A DNA stretch of 64,000 nt, from contig SZWC01004989.1 in the NCBI GenBank assembly GCA_023375785.1, positions 95,391 to 159,390 on the forward strand, written 5' to 3'. The translations under genes and the position numbers were made by a program. This DNA is from Penium margaritaceum. Its lineage: Eukaryota > Streptophyta > Zygnematophyceae > Desmidiales > Peniaceae. Positions 62,856-64,000 of the stretch are shown piece by piece. Position 1 is the first letter of the stretch, and each line of letters begins with the position of its first letter. The notes beneath the pieces were generated by a model. The model worked only from the letters and a program-made list of their open reading frames with translations. It ran no database searches and had not been told where the DNA came from.

Positions 62856-64000
62856 TGTGACCCGTCCTTTCGTGCACCGTGTGCGGCTGATTGCACCTTT
62901 TGCACCGTCGGTAAGATGCATCGTCTCCCCTTTCCGTCTTCTCCCTCCCGCACGTCGGCGCCTCTCGAGCTGCTCCATGCTGACGTCCTGGGTCCTCTCC
63001 AGGATGAGTCTCTTGCTAAGCATGTTACGTATGTCCTGAACCTCATTGACGACTTCTCTCGCTTCACATGGGTCTTCTTTCTTCGTGCGAAGACCGAAGT
63101 CGCGGCAACCATTCAATCGTGGTACGCGTCTGCTCAGCGTCAGAGTCGTCATCAGCTCCTACACTTTTGCTCCGATCGTGGTGGGGAGTTCCTCGGCGAC
63201 ACCACGGCCTTTTTCGATCGCGAAGGCGTTATTCATGAGCTTTCTGCACCCTATTCTCCCCAGCAGAATGGGGTTACAGAATGCTGGAACCGTACCCTCA
63301 TTGAGAGTGTTCGCACCATGATGGCTGAGGCTGGCTTCCTTGACCGTGGTCAGAGTTTCTGGTCTGAGGCTACCCGTTACCGCATTTGGGTGTGGAACCG
63401 GATCCCGGACGGACCGCTTGCCCCCAACACCACGCCGTTTGAGCTCTTCTTTGGTTGTCGTGCGGATCTCAGCCAGGCCGTGGTATGGGGCACCATGGCC
63501 ACTGTTCATCTTGCCCCCTCTTCCCGGTCCGGCAAGCTCGACCCGCCTGGTCGTCTTTGTGTCACGCTCTGTGTCCCTCCTCGATCTCGGGCGCATCGGT
63601 TTTGGGATCCTGTCGCACATCACATCATCGAGTCCTGCCATGCCCGCTTCTTTGAGCTGCTGACGTATAGTGCGTTTCGTGCAGATCGCACCCCTCCTCC
63701 CTCGTCCTTTGCCACTGCCTACTTTGCCGATGGCCTTGTCTGTGCCGGGTCCCCGCCGTCTCCTGCACCTCCTCTCGCCTCTGCTGATCCTATTCCCACC
63801 TTCGTTATTCACCCTGCTTGCTTTCCCACCACGTCTGCAGCTTCTCCTCCCTCGCCTTGTCCGCCTGTCCCTCCGTCCTCCCTTCCCATTCCCCCTCCCG
63901 TTCCCCCCCTTCCCGTCTCGTTAGTCTCGTCACTCCCTGCCCTGCCTCCCCCTACCCCGCCTCCCCCTTTCCCCGCTGCCTCACCTCCCATCCCATCCGC
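62856..64000 (+). CDS. Family E integrase, open to the window end
   Basis: An uninterrupted frame of at least 381 codons running off the edge, with no in-frame stop. It begins CDPSFRAPCAADCTFCTVGK (Cys pair), then LELLHADVLGPLQ (first catalytic Asp, 62982), VLNLIDDFSRFTWVFFLRAKTE, HFCSDRGGEFLGDT (second Asp, 63174) and YSPQQNGVTECWNRTLIESVRTMM (Glu, 63279), with 34 residues between the second Asp and Glu. FWSEATRYRIWVWNRIPDGP, TPFELFFGCRADLS and the Pro-rich linker towards RT follow. The triad is complete, so this is the best-preserved integrase here; the entry into the frame needs a shift at about 62838. The first in-frame ATG is near 62913. Confidence 0.85.

Larger units (their letters stand above)
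53056..64000 (+). mobile_element. Family E copia element, 5' part (3' end outside)
   Basis: A plus-strand copia element with a 5' LTR (53056-53638), degenerate initiator-tRNA primer site, a leader of 6.5 kb, gag from 60215, zinc knuckle, protease and integrase to the window end. It is far richer in G and C, and in pyrimidines on this strand, than families A to D. It cuts the family D integrase; the possible target duplication is ATGTG (53051-53055). The RT, RNase H and 3' LTR would lie beyond 64000. Assigning the LTR to the coding part rests on order and composition, since the second LTR is not visible. Confidence 0.75.

Overview
The window looks like nuclear DNA of a plant-lineage (streptophyte or green-plant) organism with a large, transposon-filled genome. 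The copia elements carry the plant-type primer site TGGTATCAGAGC, the hAT transposase is of the DUF659 type, and I recognise no host gene, tRNA or rRNA. The species cannot be named from this sequence. Nearly all of it is Ty1/copia LTR retrotransposon sequence at different stages of decay, nested inside one another.

Five copia families are named here for reference. Family A has LTRs of about 768 bp starting TGTTGACC and ending GGTTGACA. Family B has LTRs of about 738 bp starting TGTTGG and ending CCCAACA when read on the + strand of its minus-strand copies. Family C has LTRs of about 720 bp. Family D is present only as fragments. Family E is very GC- and pyrimidine-rich and runs off the right edge.

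Layout: 1-7463 is a mosaic of A and B fragments (A1, B1, B2, A2, B3). 7464-16702 is a minus-strand B element (B4) split by a 3.3-kb hAT transposon (9190-12461). 16703-45794 is one old minus-strand A element (A3) split by three later insertions: B5 (17455-23551, TSD AATTT), A4 (23913-30161, TSD TCTCC) and C (31043-43872). C is itself split by a solo A LTR (33048-33816) and a complete A element (A5, 34845-41217). 45795-48122 is an inverted pair of A fragments (A7). 48123-50035 is a decayed LINE-like reverse transcriptase. 50036-53055 holds family D fragments around a 2.1-kb AT-rich tract with a MITE-like element. 53056-64000 is family E: a 5' LTR, a 6.5-kb almost pure pyrimidine leader with a 45-copy 34-bp array, then gag, protease and an integrase frame still open at the window end.

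Family B has the usual copia primer site, complementary to the 3' end of initiator tRNA-Met. Families A and C instead carry a site complementary to the anticodon arm of the same tRNA, as in Drosophila copia and yeast Ty5, which use a half-tRNA primer. Both priming modes therefore occur side by side here. Premature stops are dominated by TAG, many at glutamine positions, which suggests decay of methylated CAG (CHG) sites. Long open frames in the pyrimidine tract are composition artefacts and are not annotated as genes.
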